NCBI GenBank assembly: GCA_036508555.1
Contig: DATCHD010000105.1
Coordinates: forward strand, 1 to 34,492
Source of the DNA: CAINVV01 sp036508555
GTDB taxonomy: Bacteria > Bacteroidota > Bacteroidia > Bacteroidales > Prolixibacteraceae
Direction of reading: 5' to 3'
Length of the DNA stretch: 34,492 nt
In this document: one piece after another, positions 24,307-32,284 of the stretch
Position numbering within the stretch: the stretch's first letter is position 1
Layout of the letters: each line of letters starts with the position of its first letter
Position numbers and translations under genes: made by a program
The notes under the pieces: model-generated
Database searches by the model: none
What the model was told of the DNA's origin: nothing
The model's input: the letters and a program-made list of their open reading frames with translations, nothing else

Positions 24307-26577
24307 TTATTCATTGTTTAGACGTTGTGCATCCACCACGGCGATTGCGATCATATTGACCACTTCACGTACAGAACAATGCATCTGCATGACCTGTATG
24401 GATTTTCTGTTTCCTACCAGGATCGGTCCCAGCGTTTCGTTTCCGGCAATATGCTGAAGGGCATGCATGGCGATATTTGCAGAGCTCAAATTAGGGAATA
24501 TCAGTACATTACAATCCTTATCCGCTAATTTGTTGAAAGGGTACATCTGCTTACGGATTTTTTTATCAACGGCCACACTCAACTGCATTTCACCGTCAAC
24601 CACCATATCTGGATAATCCCTGTGAAGGATTTTCACAGCCTCACGAACTCTTGTAGGGGAGGTTCCGATATTGGAACCGAAATTTGAATAGGATAACATG
24701 GCAACGTACGGTTCAATGTTGAATTGTCTGACAACCTTTGAGACCTGAATTGCCGTATCGACAAGATTGTTCGCATCCGGAACAGCGTCTATAGTCGTAT
24801 CTCCCAAAAAGTAAGTTCCTCTTGGACTGATAATTACATGCATACCAAATATTTTCGTCACATCCGGTTTCTTTCCGATCACTTCCAGAGCAGGTTTGAT
24901 AGCTTCAACATACCGTGTAGAGTACCCTGAAACCACTGCATCAACATCCCCGCACTCAAGCATTAATGCTGCAAAATAGTTCTTGTCAAACATCTTATCG
25001 ACAGCTTCTTCCAAAGTCATCCCTTTACGTTTCCGCATTTCAAAAAGTATGCTTGCATATTTACGGCGGAGTTTATCATTGGGTCTGTTCCTGTTGTCAA
25101 TGATCTCGACATCACCGAAATCCAGTTCATTCTCTTCAATCAGTTTTCTGATTTTCTCTTCATTTCCGATCAGTACCGGAGTGGCCATTTTTTCCTGGTA
25201 AGCAATGTTGGCAGCCTTCAATACTTCATAATCGCTGGCATCCGGGAAGGCAACCTTCTTAGGATCTTGTTTGGCTTTGTCGATCATCATCGAGATCAGT
25301 TTATTGTCTGACCCCAGTCTGTGACCTAACTCCTCAGTGTATGCATCCCAGTCGGTGATGGTTATCCTGGCAACTCCCGAATCGATAGCAGCCTTGGCGA
25401 CAGCAGGGGCAACCCTTGTGATAAGCCGCGGATCCATTGGTTTCGGTATTAAATATTCACGTCCGTAGACAATATTTCTGGCATTATAAGCAGTCAATAC
25501 CGATTCTGGTACTTTTTCCTTAGCCAGGGCAGACAGCGCCCTGACGCAGGCAATTTTCATCTCTTCGTTGATGGTCCTGGCCCTGACGTCGAGTGCGCCA
25601 CGAAAAATAAACGGAAATCCCAATACGTTGTTGATCTGATTGGGATAATCCGAACGTCCGGTGGCAAAAATCAGGTCCTCCCTGGATGCTTTTGCTTCTT
25701 CATAAGGAATTTCAGGATCCGGATTTGCCAGGGCGAATACGATCGGATTAGGTGCCATGGTTCGTACCATTTCTTTGGTCAGCACACCTGCTACAGAGAG
25801 GCCGATAAATACATCCGCTCCTGCAATGGCATCTGAAAGCGTACGGCAAGGAGTGTTTCTTACAAACTCCATCTTGGAAGCGTTCATGTCTGTCCTTTCG
25901 TGATGTAATACGCCCTTGCTGTCGCACATCAAAATATTTTCACGTTTTACGCCCAGTGAAATATATAGTTTGGTACACGACACAGCGGCTGCGCCGGCTC
26001 CGTTGATGACGATGCGAACATCCTCAATCTTCTTTTCTGCCATTTCAACTGCGTTGAGCAAACCGGCAGAAGTTATGATAGCTGTTCCATGCTGGTCATC
26101 ATGCATGATTGGAATATCCAGCTCTTTCTTCAAACGCTCTTCAATCTCGAAACACTCTGGAGCCTTGATATCTTCCAGGTTGATCCCACCAAATGTTGGC
26201 GCAAGCGCCTTAACCGTCTGAATGAAAAGTTCAGGATCAAGGGCATCCAGTTCTATGTCAAAAACATCGATATCTGCAAAAATCTTAAACAATAAACCTT
26301 TTCCTTCCATGACCGGTTTGCCGGCTGCAGGACCAATATTTCCCAATCCGAGGACTGCAGTACCGTTCGATATAACGGCCACCAGGTTTCCTTTGGCAGT
26401 ATATTTATAAACATCGTCTGGATTTTCCTTGATTGCAAGACAAGGACTTGCAACTCCGGGGGAATAGGCGAGGCCTAAATCGCGTTGAGTAGCATAAGGT
26501 TTTGTAGGGGTAACCGAAATTTTGCCTGGCCTTCCATTGCTATGGTAATCCAGCGCATCTTGGTTCAATTTAGCCAT
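24307..26577 (-). CDS. maeB: NADP-dependent malic enzyme with C-terminal phosphotransacetylase-like domain
   Basis: Converts malate to pyruvate and CO2 with NADP, feeding pyruvate and NADPH to biosynthesis. The 756-residue length is typical of the MaeB hybrid. The malic domain (1-~425) includes YSPGVASPC near residue 40, MHDDQHGTA and the nucleotide-binding VINGAGAAAVSC; the PTA-like domain (about 430-756) includes MTLEEAVDKMFD, GTYFLGDTT and SYSNFGSNIGTSP. In characterised hybrids the PTA part has no transferase activity and binds acetyl-CoA for inhibition; that is expected here but is inferred. The gene has its own -7 box 45 nt upstream and a clear terminator downstream, so it is probably a monocistronic unit. 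Confidence 0.95.
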   Translation of the reverse strand: MAKLNQDALDYHSNGRPGKISVTPTKPYATQRDLGLAYSPGVASPCLAIKENPDDVYKYTAKGNLVAVISNGTAVLGLGNIGPAAGKPVMEGKGLLFKIFADIDVFDIELDALDPELFIQTVKALAPTFGGINLEDIKAPECFEIEERLKKELDIPIMHDDQHGTAIITSAGLLNAVEMAEKKIEDVRIVINGAGAAAVSCTKLYISLGVKRENILMCDSKGVLHHERTDMNASKMEFVRNTPCRTLSDAIAGADVFIGLSVAGVLTKEMVRTMAPNPIVFALANPDPEIPYEEAKASREDLIFATGRSDYPNQINNVLGFPFIFRGALDVRARTINEEMKIACVRALSALAKEKVPESVLTAYNARNIVYGREYLIPKPMDPRLITRVAPAVAKAAIDSGVARITITDWDAYTEELGHRLGSDNKLISMMIDKAKQDPKKVAFPDASDYEVLKAANIAYQEKMATPVLIGNEEKIRKLIEENELDFGDVEIIDNRNRPNDKLRRKYASILFEMRKRKGMTLEEAVDKMFDKNYFAALMLECGDVDAVVSGYSTRYVEAIKPALEVIGKKPDVTKIFGMHVIISPRGTYFLGDTTIDAVPDANNLVDTAIQVSKVVRQFNIEPYVAMLSYSNFGSNIGTSPTRVREAVKILHRDYPDMVVDGEMQLSVAVDKKIRKQMYPFNKLADKDCNVLIFPNLSSANIAMHALQHIAGNETLGPILVGNRKSIQVMQMHCSVREVVNMIAIAVVDAQRLNNE

Positions 26578-26621
26578 GATGAATAAGATTTTTTGGTGGT
26601 GTTGTTTTTTTAAAAGTGGAA

Positions 26622-26629
26622 CAAAACTA
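26622..26629 (-). promoter_or_regulatory. Probable maeB promoter -7 element
   Basis: TAGTTTTG on the - strand, a perfect TAnnTTTG, 45 nt upstream of the maeB ATG and inside the 135-nt gap after the methyltransferase gene. No -33 TTG is seen at the usual distance. Confidence 0.5.
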
Positions 26630-26712
26630 TCAATTAATTTATAGTATTGTTAAAAAATCCGAAATTCTGATAAAGAATTAAGAATAAAAAAACATTGAAT
26701 CCTCTTCATCTT

Positions 26713-27438
26713 TCAGACAAGTGCAAGTTCAATCAAATAGTCAAAATGCATGCCTTTTATTTTATCAGTAACACTGAAACCCGCTTTTTCAGCATAATCC
26801 GCCAGGGTTTCCGGATCGACAAAGAGCCATGGGAATTTCTTTCCTTTCACATTCTTATAACTCAGCTGATATTCCATTTCCCCGTAATAGGTATCAGAAG
26901 CAATGTCCACCCAGCTTTCACCATTTTCGTCCGTGAAAAGATATAAAAGGTCTGAAGAGTCTGCTAAAATTTTTCCTCCGGCATTCAACAGGTTTTTCAA
27001 ATGATTCAGCAAAACTGCTAATCCGGGCAACGTCTGGGCTACACCAGCCCCGTTCATCAAAAGAAGAATGGTATCAAATTTTTGATCTGTTAATGTGTAA
27101 ACATCACAACAGAGCACTTCTTTCAGACCTCTTTCTTTCATCGTTTCACAGGAAAGAGGGGAAATATCTATGGCAACAACTTCTAATCCGTTGTTATTTA
27201 ACCACATAGAATGAGCTCCTGCTCCAGCTCCAACATCGAGTATTTTCCCCTTGCATCTTTTCAGCGCCTCCTGTTCCTGTAGGGGCATCTCCTCAAAGGT
27301 TCTGAAAAAATAGGCAGGCGAAAGTGTCTCATCTTCTGCTATATCGGTCCTTACCAGGATAGCATCGCCGGTAATCCCGTGCAAATAATCTTGAACTGCT
27401 TTCCCAATCGGGTCCTGATATCTCTTTAATACTGCCAT
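26713..27438 (-). CDS. Class I SAM-dependent methyltransferase
   Basis: A 241-residue Rossmann-fold methyltransferase. Motif I is ILDVGAGAGAHS (66-77), followed by the acidic VVAIDISPLS that binds the SAM ribose, CCDVYTL (motif II region), and LLMNGAGVAQTL with a post-motif strand. The N-terminal 60 residues are helical. The family is too broad to name the substrate; small molecule, lipid or protein are all possible. It lies downstream of PBP1A on the same strand, separated by 100 nt that hold the paired REP-like hairpins and a run of eight C (G in the mRNA) 18 nt before the start. No TAnnTTTG box is present, so it may depend on readthrough from ychF-PBP1A. Confidence 0.85.
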   Translation of the reverse strand: MAVLKRYQDPIGKAVQDYLHGITGDAILVRTDIAEDETLSPAYFFRTFEEMPLQEQEALKRCKGKILDVGAGAGAHSMWLNNNGLEVVAIDISPLSCETMKERGLKEVLCCDVYTLTDQKFDTILLLMNGAGVAQTLPGLAVLLNHLKNLLNAGGKILADSSDLLYLFTDENGESWVDIASDTYYGEMEYQLSYKNVKGKKFPWLFVDPETLADYAEKAGFSVTDKIKGMHFDYLIELALV

Positions 27439-27463
27439 ATATTTTCACTTTTCATTCCCCCCC

Positions 27464-27527
27464 CGCTCCAACGGATTTGCAATCCGTTGGTAAAAGATTA
27501 CCAGCAGATTGCAAATCTGCTGGAGCG
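27464..27527. repeat. Paired inverted REP-like palindromes (BIME-like)
   Basis: Two 23-nt hairpins, 27468-27490 (arms CCAACGGATT/AATCCGTTGG, loop TGC) and 27501-27523 (arms CCAGCAGATT/AATCTGCTGG, loop GCA), lie in opposite orientation. The 30-nt halves (27464-27493 and 27498-27527) are reverse complements except at four bases, and these four make two compensated base pairs. It lies between the PBP1A stop and the methyltransferase start. Core and CGCT flank match the element at 4105-4146. Confidence 0.85.
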
Positions 27528-27538
27528 TGCATTTTCCA

Positions 27539-29974
27539 CTATTCACTCTTCTTCCTCAGCGCATCCCTGATTTTCTTCCAGATCGAAGGCTTTTCCTCTT
27601 CTTTCTTAGTTGGCTCCTCCTTCTGTTGATCCTTCTTTGCCTTCCCGATACTCTTTTCTTTCAACTCCTCCTGTTTTCTTTTCTCACTCTTAAATGCATC
27701 CCAGAAACTTGGCTTGCTGCCTTTTATCTCTTCTGCAAAATGTGGCGTGTCCAGCAGTGCCAGGTTTTCAGGTGTCGGAGCCGTGAAAGGAATATTTGCA
27801 CTCGATGCGAATGCGGGGTCACTGTAATAGCTTTTGAAAAATCCGCCTACAATTGGCAAGGCCATAAATGCACCCTGACCGTGTGCGAGCGATTTGAAAT
27901 GCACCAAAGGATCCTCTCCGCCTACCCAACAGCCTGTCACCAGCGTTGGTGTATATCCCATGAACCAGCCATCTGCAAAATTTTGAGTCGTCCCTGTCTT
28001 CCCGGCGAAGGCACCCGGAATATTGAATCTGGATTTTATGGCTGCACCTGTCCCTTCAGTGGCGACAGCCTCCAGATAGTGGTTCATAATCCGCGCATTC
28101 TCGGTAGATAATACTTGTTTGGGTACAAAATCCGAAGCGAAATTCTTTAGCAATTTACCTTTACCATCTTCAATCCTTACCAGGAAATTGGGTTCCACAG
28201 TCATTCCCTCACTGGCAAAACAGCAATAAGCTCTCACCATCTGCAGGAGCGGAACATCCACTGCACCAAGAGCAATGGAAGGATAATGCGGGATATCTGC
28301 ATCAATTCCCATCTTATGCGCCAATTGTACCGTTTCAGCAATTCCTGTTTCCATCAAAACCTGAACAGAGATGGTATTGACTGATTTGCATAAGGCACCT
28401 TCAAGTGAGTAATAACCTCCGTATTCATTATCGGCATTGCCTGGGGACCAGTCATGGTAGTCGCTGTAGGTTATCTGCTGATTGGCATAATATTTATCCG
28501 GAGGTAGTCCGTTTTCGAGGGCCGAAGCATAAATGAACGGCTTGAAGGCTGAACCGACTTGTCTTGCAGAGGTGACATGATCGTATTGAAAAAAGCGGAA
28601 ATCGTTGCCTCCGACCCATACTTTTACCTTCCCGTTTCGCGGATCCATAGCTACAAAACCGCAATGCAGAAGTTTTAAAGAGGCCTTAACTGAATCCAGC
28701 GGACTGATTTTCATCACCTGATCGCCTTCCCACGAAAAAAGTTTGATATTGGCAGGAGTCCTGAAAACCTGAGCAATCTCCTTGTCGGTCTTTCCGGCTT
28801 CAATCAAGCTTTTGTACCGGGCAGATCGCTTCATCCCTCTGTTTATCAGGTCATTGTTCTTACCCCAGGGTGCTTCTCCTTTCCACTCACTGTATAAAGT
28901 TGACTGTAACTCTTTCATTTGCCTGGCCATCGCATTTTCCGCATATTTCTGCATCCGGAAATCGATGGTGGTATAAATCTTCAGTCCGTCAGTATAAAGA
29001 TTATAGGGCGTGCCATCCTCTTTGGTATTTTCGGCGCACCATTTCTCCAGCTGGGGACGGATCATCTCCCGAAAATAGGGGGCAGGACCGGTATTATAGA
29101 CAAGATAATTGTATTTCAATCCAAGTGGCTCCTGGCAATAACGGCCAGCTTCAGCTTCAGAAAGATGATTGTATTTCTGCATCTGCCGGATAACGATATT
29201 CCTCCGCTGAATCGACTTTTCAGGATAGAGCCTGGGGTTATATGCGTTATTGGCTTTCAGTAAACCCACCAGAGTTGCCGCCTGAGGTACGGTGAGTTTG
29301 GAAGGAGTAGTGCTGAAATATCGCTCTGCAGCCGTTCCGATGCCAAAAGTGTTTTCCCCGAATGGGACCGTGTTAAGATACAGCGTAAGAATTTCGTTTT
29401 TGGCGTAAAGCTTTTCCAGGCGGTAAGCGATAATGGATTCCCGGATTTTGCTAACAGGCAGGGTTAGCGGGCCCCAATTTTCGCGGCCGAAAATATTCTT
29501 GGCAATCTGCTGGGAGAGCGTGGAGCCTCCTCCTGAACTACGGTTGGCCATGAAGATGGTCTTCACAAAGACCCTGAGTACTGCCCATTCATCGATTCCA
29601 CGGTGTTCATAAAATCTTGCATCTTCCGTCGAGACCAGGGCATTGACCACATTTGGCGAGATATTCTTGAAGGTCACACTGCTTCTGTTTTCGACATAAT
29701 ATCGCCCAAGGACTTTTCCGTCCTGCGATATCACCTCTGTGGCAACCGGCTCTTTGATTTTGATAAGAGTCTCTGCATCTGGAAGTTCTCCGAATGTTCC
29801 AATGTAAACCAATACCAACAAAACCGACATCAAAAAGAGTCCGAAAAGAAAAATCTTAACAAACCAAATCAGGATGAATTTCCAGGTCGATTGATTACTC
29901 TTTCGGCGGAAAGCATCCAAAAAGGATTTGCCTTTCTTTCCAGTAGCGGTTTTTTTTGATTTTATGGCAGACAT
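27539..29974 (-). CDS. Penicillin-binding protein 1A (transglycosylase/transpeptidase)
   Basis: Bifunctional peptidoglycan synthase of 811 residues, anchored in the inner membrane by one helix (about 32-58) with the rest in the periplasm. The GT51 domain has the catalytic STEDARFYEHRGID (Glu117 in TED) and GGGSTLSQQIAKN (148-160). The transpeptidase domain has SxxK SAFK (475-478), SVN (531-533) and KTG (659-661). The last ~55 residues are very rich in Lys and Glu and probably disordered. The ATG at 29974 overlaps the ychF stop as TGATG, so the two are coupled; a GTG one codon earlier is an unlikely start. Class A PBP of the PonA/MrcA type; which paralogue it is cannot be told from one copy. 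Confidence 0.94.
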   Translation of the reverse strand: MSAIKSKKTATGKKGKSFLDAFRRKSNQSTWKFILIWFVKIFLFGLFLMSVLLVLVYIGTFGELPDAETLIKIKEPVATEVISQDGKVLGRYYVENRSSVTFKNISPNVVNALVSTEDARFYEHRGIDEWAVLRVFVKTIFMANRSSGGGSTLSQQIAKNIFGRENWGPLTLPVSKIRESIIAYRLEKLYAKNEILTLYLNTVPFGENTFGIGTAAERYFSTTPSKLTVPQAATLVGLLKANNAYNPRLYPEKSIQRRNIVIRQMQKYNHLSEAEAGRYCQEPLGLKYNYLVYNTGPAPYFREMIRPQLEKWCAENTKEDGTPYNLYTDGLKIYTTIDFRMQKYAENAMARQMKELQSTLYSEWKGEAPWGKNNDLINRGMKRSARYKSLIEAGKTDKEIAQVFRTPANIKLFSWEGDQVMKISPLDSVKASLKLLHCGFVAMDPRNGKVKVWVGGNDFRFFQYDHVTSARQVGSAFKPFIYASALENGLPPDKYYANQQITYSDYHDWSPGNADNEYGGYYSLEGALCKSVNTISVQVLMETGIAETVQLAHKMGIDADIPHYPSIALGAVDVPLLQMVRAYCCFASEGMTVEPNFLVRIEDGKGKLLKNFASDFVPKQVLSTENARIMNHYLEAVATEGTGAAIKSRFNIPGAFAGKTGTTQNFADGWFMGYTPTLVTGCWVGGEDPLVHFKSLAHGQGAFMALPIVGGFFKSYYSDPAFASSANIPFTAPTPENLALLDTPHFAEEIKGSKPSFWDAFKSEKRKQEELKEKSIGKAKKDQQKEEPTKKEEEKPSIWKKIRDALRKKSE

Positions 29975-31074
29975 CACACGTTGAATCTGAAATGCATGAT
30001 GTCGCCATCCTGCACGATATAGTCTTTACCCTCAATAGCAATTTTTCCTGCGTCCCTGCAGGCAGTTTCCGACCCCAGCGTGACATATTCGTTATATTTT
30101 ATCACCTCGGCCCTGATAAATCCCTTTTCAAAATCACTGTGAATGATGCCTGCAGCATGAGGGGCTTTGATCCCTTTTACAAAAGTCCAGGCCCGGCTCT
30201 CATCAGCTCCTGTCGTAAAATAGGTCTGGAGATTTAAAAGCCGGTAAGCAGCATGGATCAGTTTGTTGACACCCGGTTCGTCTAATCCAAGATCTTCCAG
30301 AAACAACTGCTTTTCTTCGAAGCTTTCCAATTCAGCGATGTCTGCTTCAGTGGCAGCAGCGATGACCAGGATCTCCGCATTCTCATGGGCAACACTTTTT
30401 CTGAATGTTTCCGTGTAAGCATTTCCGGAGGAAGCAGCCAGTTCATCCACGTTGCATACATAGACAACAGGTTTACGGGTGAGTAAAAAGAAATCATGGA
30501 TCAACTCCTCTTCATCTACCGTGAGAACCAATGTTCTTGCCGACTTCCCGGTTATCAAAACCGATTTTAAACGTTCGGCAATCGCAACAGTCCTCTGTGC
30601 GGCCCTGTCTCCCCCCACTTTTGCCTGCTTCTGCAATTTGGAGATTCTGTTTTCAACTGTCTCAAGATCTTTTAGCTGTAACTCAATGTCAATTACCTCT
30701 TTATCGCGAACCGGGTCGATCGATCCATCAACATGTACAATGTTGTCATTATCGAAACATCTGATAACATGTATGATTGCGTCGACCTCACGGATATTCG
30801 CGAGAAACTGATTTCCGAGTCCTTCTCCTTTACTGGCACCCTTCACGAGTCCTGCAATGTCTACTATTTCGATGGTAGTCGGAACAACTTTCTTTGGCTT
30901 GTCGATTTCCTCCAGCCTGATTAGTCTCTTGTCCGGAACTGTGATAACTCCCAGATTGGGCTCAATGGTGCAAAAGGGGAAATTTGCTGACTGTGCCCTT
31001 GCATTGGAAAGGCAGTTAAACAGGGTGGATTTGCCAACATTTGGCAGACCTACAATACCACATTTTAGGGCCAT
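29974..31074 (-). CDS. ychF: Redox-regulated ribosome-associated ATPase YchF
   Basis: An Obg-family P-loop protein of 366 residues that prefers ATP and associates with ribosomes; the homologue is OLA1 in eukaryotes. The G1 loop is GLPNVGKS (9-16), and the TGS-type C-terminus contains TYFTTGADESRAWTFVKG and ends with the family block around AGKIAIEGKDYIVQDGDIMHFRFNV, cut here at its natural stop. The frame is open upstream to 31149, but ATG 31074 begins MALKCGIVG as in all homologues, and the upstream part overlaps the promoter. Its 3' end overlaps the PBP1A start by one base. The gene diverges from the ECF sigma gene with about 146 nt between starts. Confidence 0.96.
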   Translation of the reverse strand: MALKCGIVGLPNVGKSTLFNCLSNARAQSANFPFCTIEPNLGVITVPDKRLIRLEEIDKPKKVVPTTIEIVDIAGLVKGASKGEGLGNQFLANIREVDAIIHVIRCFDNDNIVHVDGSIDPVRDKEVIDIELQLKDLETVENRISKLQKQAKVGGDRAAQRTVAIAERLKSVLITGKSARTLVLTVDEEELIHDFFLLTRKPVVYVCNVDELAASSGNAYTETFRKSVAHENAEILVIAAATEADIAELESFEEKQLFLEDLGLDEPGVNKLIHAAYRLLNLQTYFTTGADESRAWTFVKGIKAPHAAGIIHSDFEKGFIRAEVIKYNEYVTLGSETACRDAGKIAIEGKDYIVQDGDIMHFRFNV

Positions 31075-31099
31075 CTGAAATAATCTTGTTAATTTTTTG

Positions 31100-31107
31100 C
31101 AAAGGTA
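31100..31107 (-). promoter_or_regulatory. Probable ychF promoter -7 element
   Basis: TACCTTTG on the - strand, a perfect TAnnTTTG, 26 nt upstream of the ychF ATG at 31074. It lies inside the longer upstream open frame, which supports the shorter protein. Confidence 0.55.
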
Positions 31108-31128
31108 CAATTTTAAACCATGAGTGTT

Positions 31129-31136
31129 TAACTTTG
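31129..31136 (+). promoter_or_regulatory. Possible promoter -7 element for the ECF sigma cassette
   Basis: TAACTTTG on the + strand, identical to the box before the 6405 acyltransferase gene, 85 nt before the GTG start of the sigma gene. A hairpin-forming dyad (CATCAG 31149-31154, CTGATG 31160-31165) follows it. No -33 TTG at normal spacing. Confidence 0.4.
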
Positions 31137-31220
31137 TCAAATTGGTCACATCAGGAAATCTGATGACCAGCCGGGTTAAATATTGAGCGTAGAATCTATT
31201 AGGTGTAATTTGTTATATCT

Positions 31221-31769
31221 GTGGTTGATAAAGACAAGGATTTAATTTCTGCCCTTAAAACCGGGGGGAATAAAGAAATAGCATTCCAGCTTTTGGTAAA
31301 AACTTACCAGCAGCGGCTTTATTGGCACATTCGGAAAATTGTAGTCAGTCATGATGATACCGACGACCTTTTGCAAAACGTTTTCATCAAAGTTTGGAAG
31401 AACATAGATAATTTCAGGGAAGACTCAACTTTGTTTACCTGGTTGTTCAGAATTGCCACCAATGAGTCACTAAGTTTTCTCCAGCAAAAAAAAAGAAGAA
31501 ATATATTGTCGATTGACGGAGTATCTGATTATCTTGTAGAGGCTTTTGAATCAGATGCTCATTTTGAAGGCGAGGATTTGCAAAAAAGATTGCAACTCGC
31601 TGTATTACAGCTTCCTGAAAAGCAAAGATTGGTTTTTAACATGAAGTATTATGATGAGATGAAATACGAGGAAATGGCAGAGATTTTGAAAACATCTGTG
31701 GGTGCCCTGAAGGCTTCCTATCACCATGCTGTAAAAAAAATTGAAGCCCATTTCGAAGGAGAAAAATGA
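31221..31769 (+). CDS. ECF-type RNA polymerase sigma-70 factor
   Basis: A 182-residue extracytoplasmic-function sigma factor that directs RNA polymerase to a stress or signal regulon. Region 2 is DDTDDLLQNVFIKVWKN (about 44-60) followed by DNFRED and FTWLFRIATNESL; region 4 is LPEKQRLVFNMKYY with the helix-turn-helix YEEMAEILKTSVGALKASYHHA (about 148-174). Start is GTG 31221; no ATG precedes region 2 in frame. A run of nine A (31486-31494) sits in the linker between regions 2 and 4. It is followed after 52 nt by a single-pass membrane protein and then a Spy/CpxP-like exported protein, the usual layout for an envelope-stress sigma with its anti-sigma. It diverges from ychF. The signal it answers is unknown. 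Confidence 0.92.
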   Translation: MVDKDKDLISALKTGGNKEIAFQLLVKTYQQRLYWHIRKIVVSHDDTDDLLQNVFIKVWKNIDNFREDSTLFTWLFRIATNESLSFLQQKKRRNILSIDGVSDYLVEAFESDAHFEGEDLQKRLQLAVLQLPEKQRLVFNMKYYDEMKYEEMAEILKTSVGALKASYHHAVKKIEAHFEGEK

Positions 31770-31821
31770 CTTGCGGATTAAACCTTTTAACTTATGTAAA
31801 GTCTTAGTAATGTTATTGAGT

Positions 31822-32283
31822 ATGAAAAAGTTCGATTTTAATAGTGAAAACATGCCGGATCTTCCAAAAATGGAAACCGGATTTAAAGTACCTGATGGTT
31901 ACTTCGAATCTTTTGGTGAGCGCCTGCAGCTAAGATTGGCGACCGAAAAAAGATCTTCCAGGTCGAAGGGTATTATTTTCTATCTCAAACCTGCGCTGGG
32001 GATAGCAGCGGGTCTGGCTATTATCGTTACAGTTTACCTGCATTACCCTGCCAATTTAAATGCCGTCAGCAAAACAACAATTAGCATGAATGATTCCTTG
32101 CAACAGGCAGATCAATCTGAACAGATATTCAGCGCTGTTACTTCATTGTCTTCTGATGGACAACTAATTGCGGCGATGTCTGAAATGGATGAGTATAATG
32201 CCTCTAAAATGCCAAAAGAAGATCTGGCCGATTACCTGGCTTCAAATTGTTCTGACTTTGAAATTCTTAATGCAAATAAATAA
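31822..32283 (+). CDS. Single-pass membrane protein, probable anti-sigma factor
   Basis: A 153-residue protein with a soluble N-terminus (1-54, containing FKVPDGYFESFGERL at 21-35, a block that recurs in Bacteroidota proteins next to ECF sigma genes), one hydrophobic helix (about 55-74) and a polar C-terminal domain outside the membrane (75-153). This topology fits an anti-sigma factor that binds sigma in the cytoplasm and senses in the periplasm, though no HxxxCxxC zinc motif is visible, so it would be a non-ZAS type. Identification rests mainly on position and topology. The ORF is open upstream to TTG 31741 and to ATG 31810; ATG 31822 (MKKFDF) is preferred. One nucleotide separates its stop from the next ATG. 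Confidence 0.65.
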   Translation: MKKFDFNSENMPDLPKMETGFKVPDGYFESFGERLQLRLATEKRSSRSKGIIFYLKPALGIAAGLAIIVTVYLHYPANLNAVSKTTISMNDSLQQADQSEQIFSAVTSLSSDGQLIAAMSEMDEYNASKMPKEDLADYLASNCSDFEILNANK

Positions 32284-32284
32284 C

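Noticed and set aside
31075..31149. 25-codon N-terminal extension of YchF
   Set aside because: Homologues begin at MALKCGIVG, and the extra codons overlap a perfect -7 promoter box.
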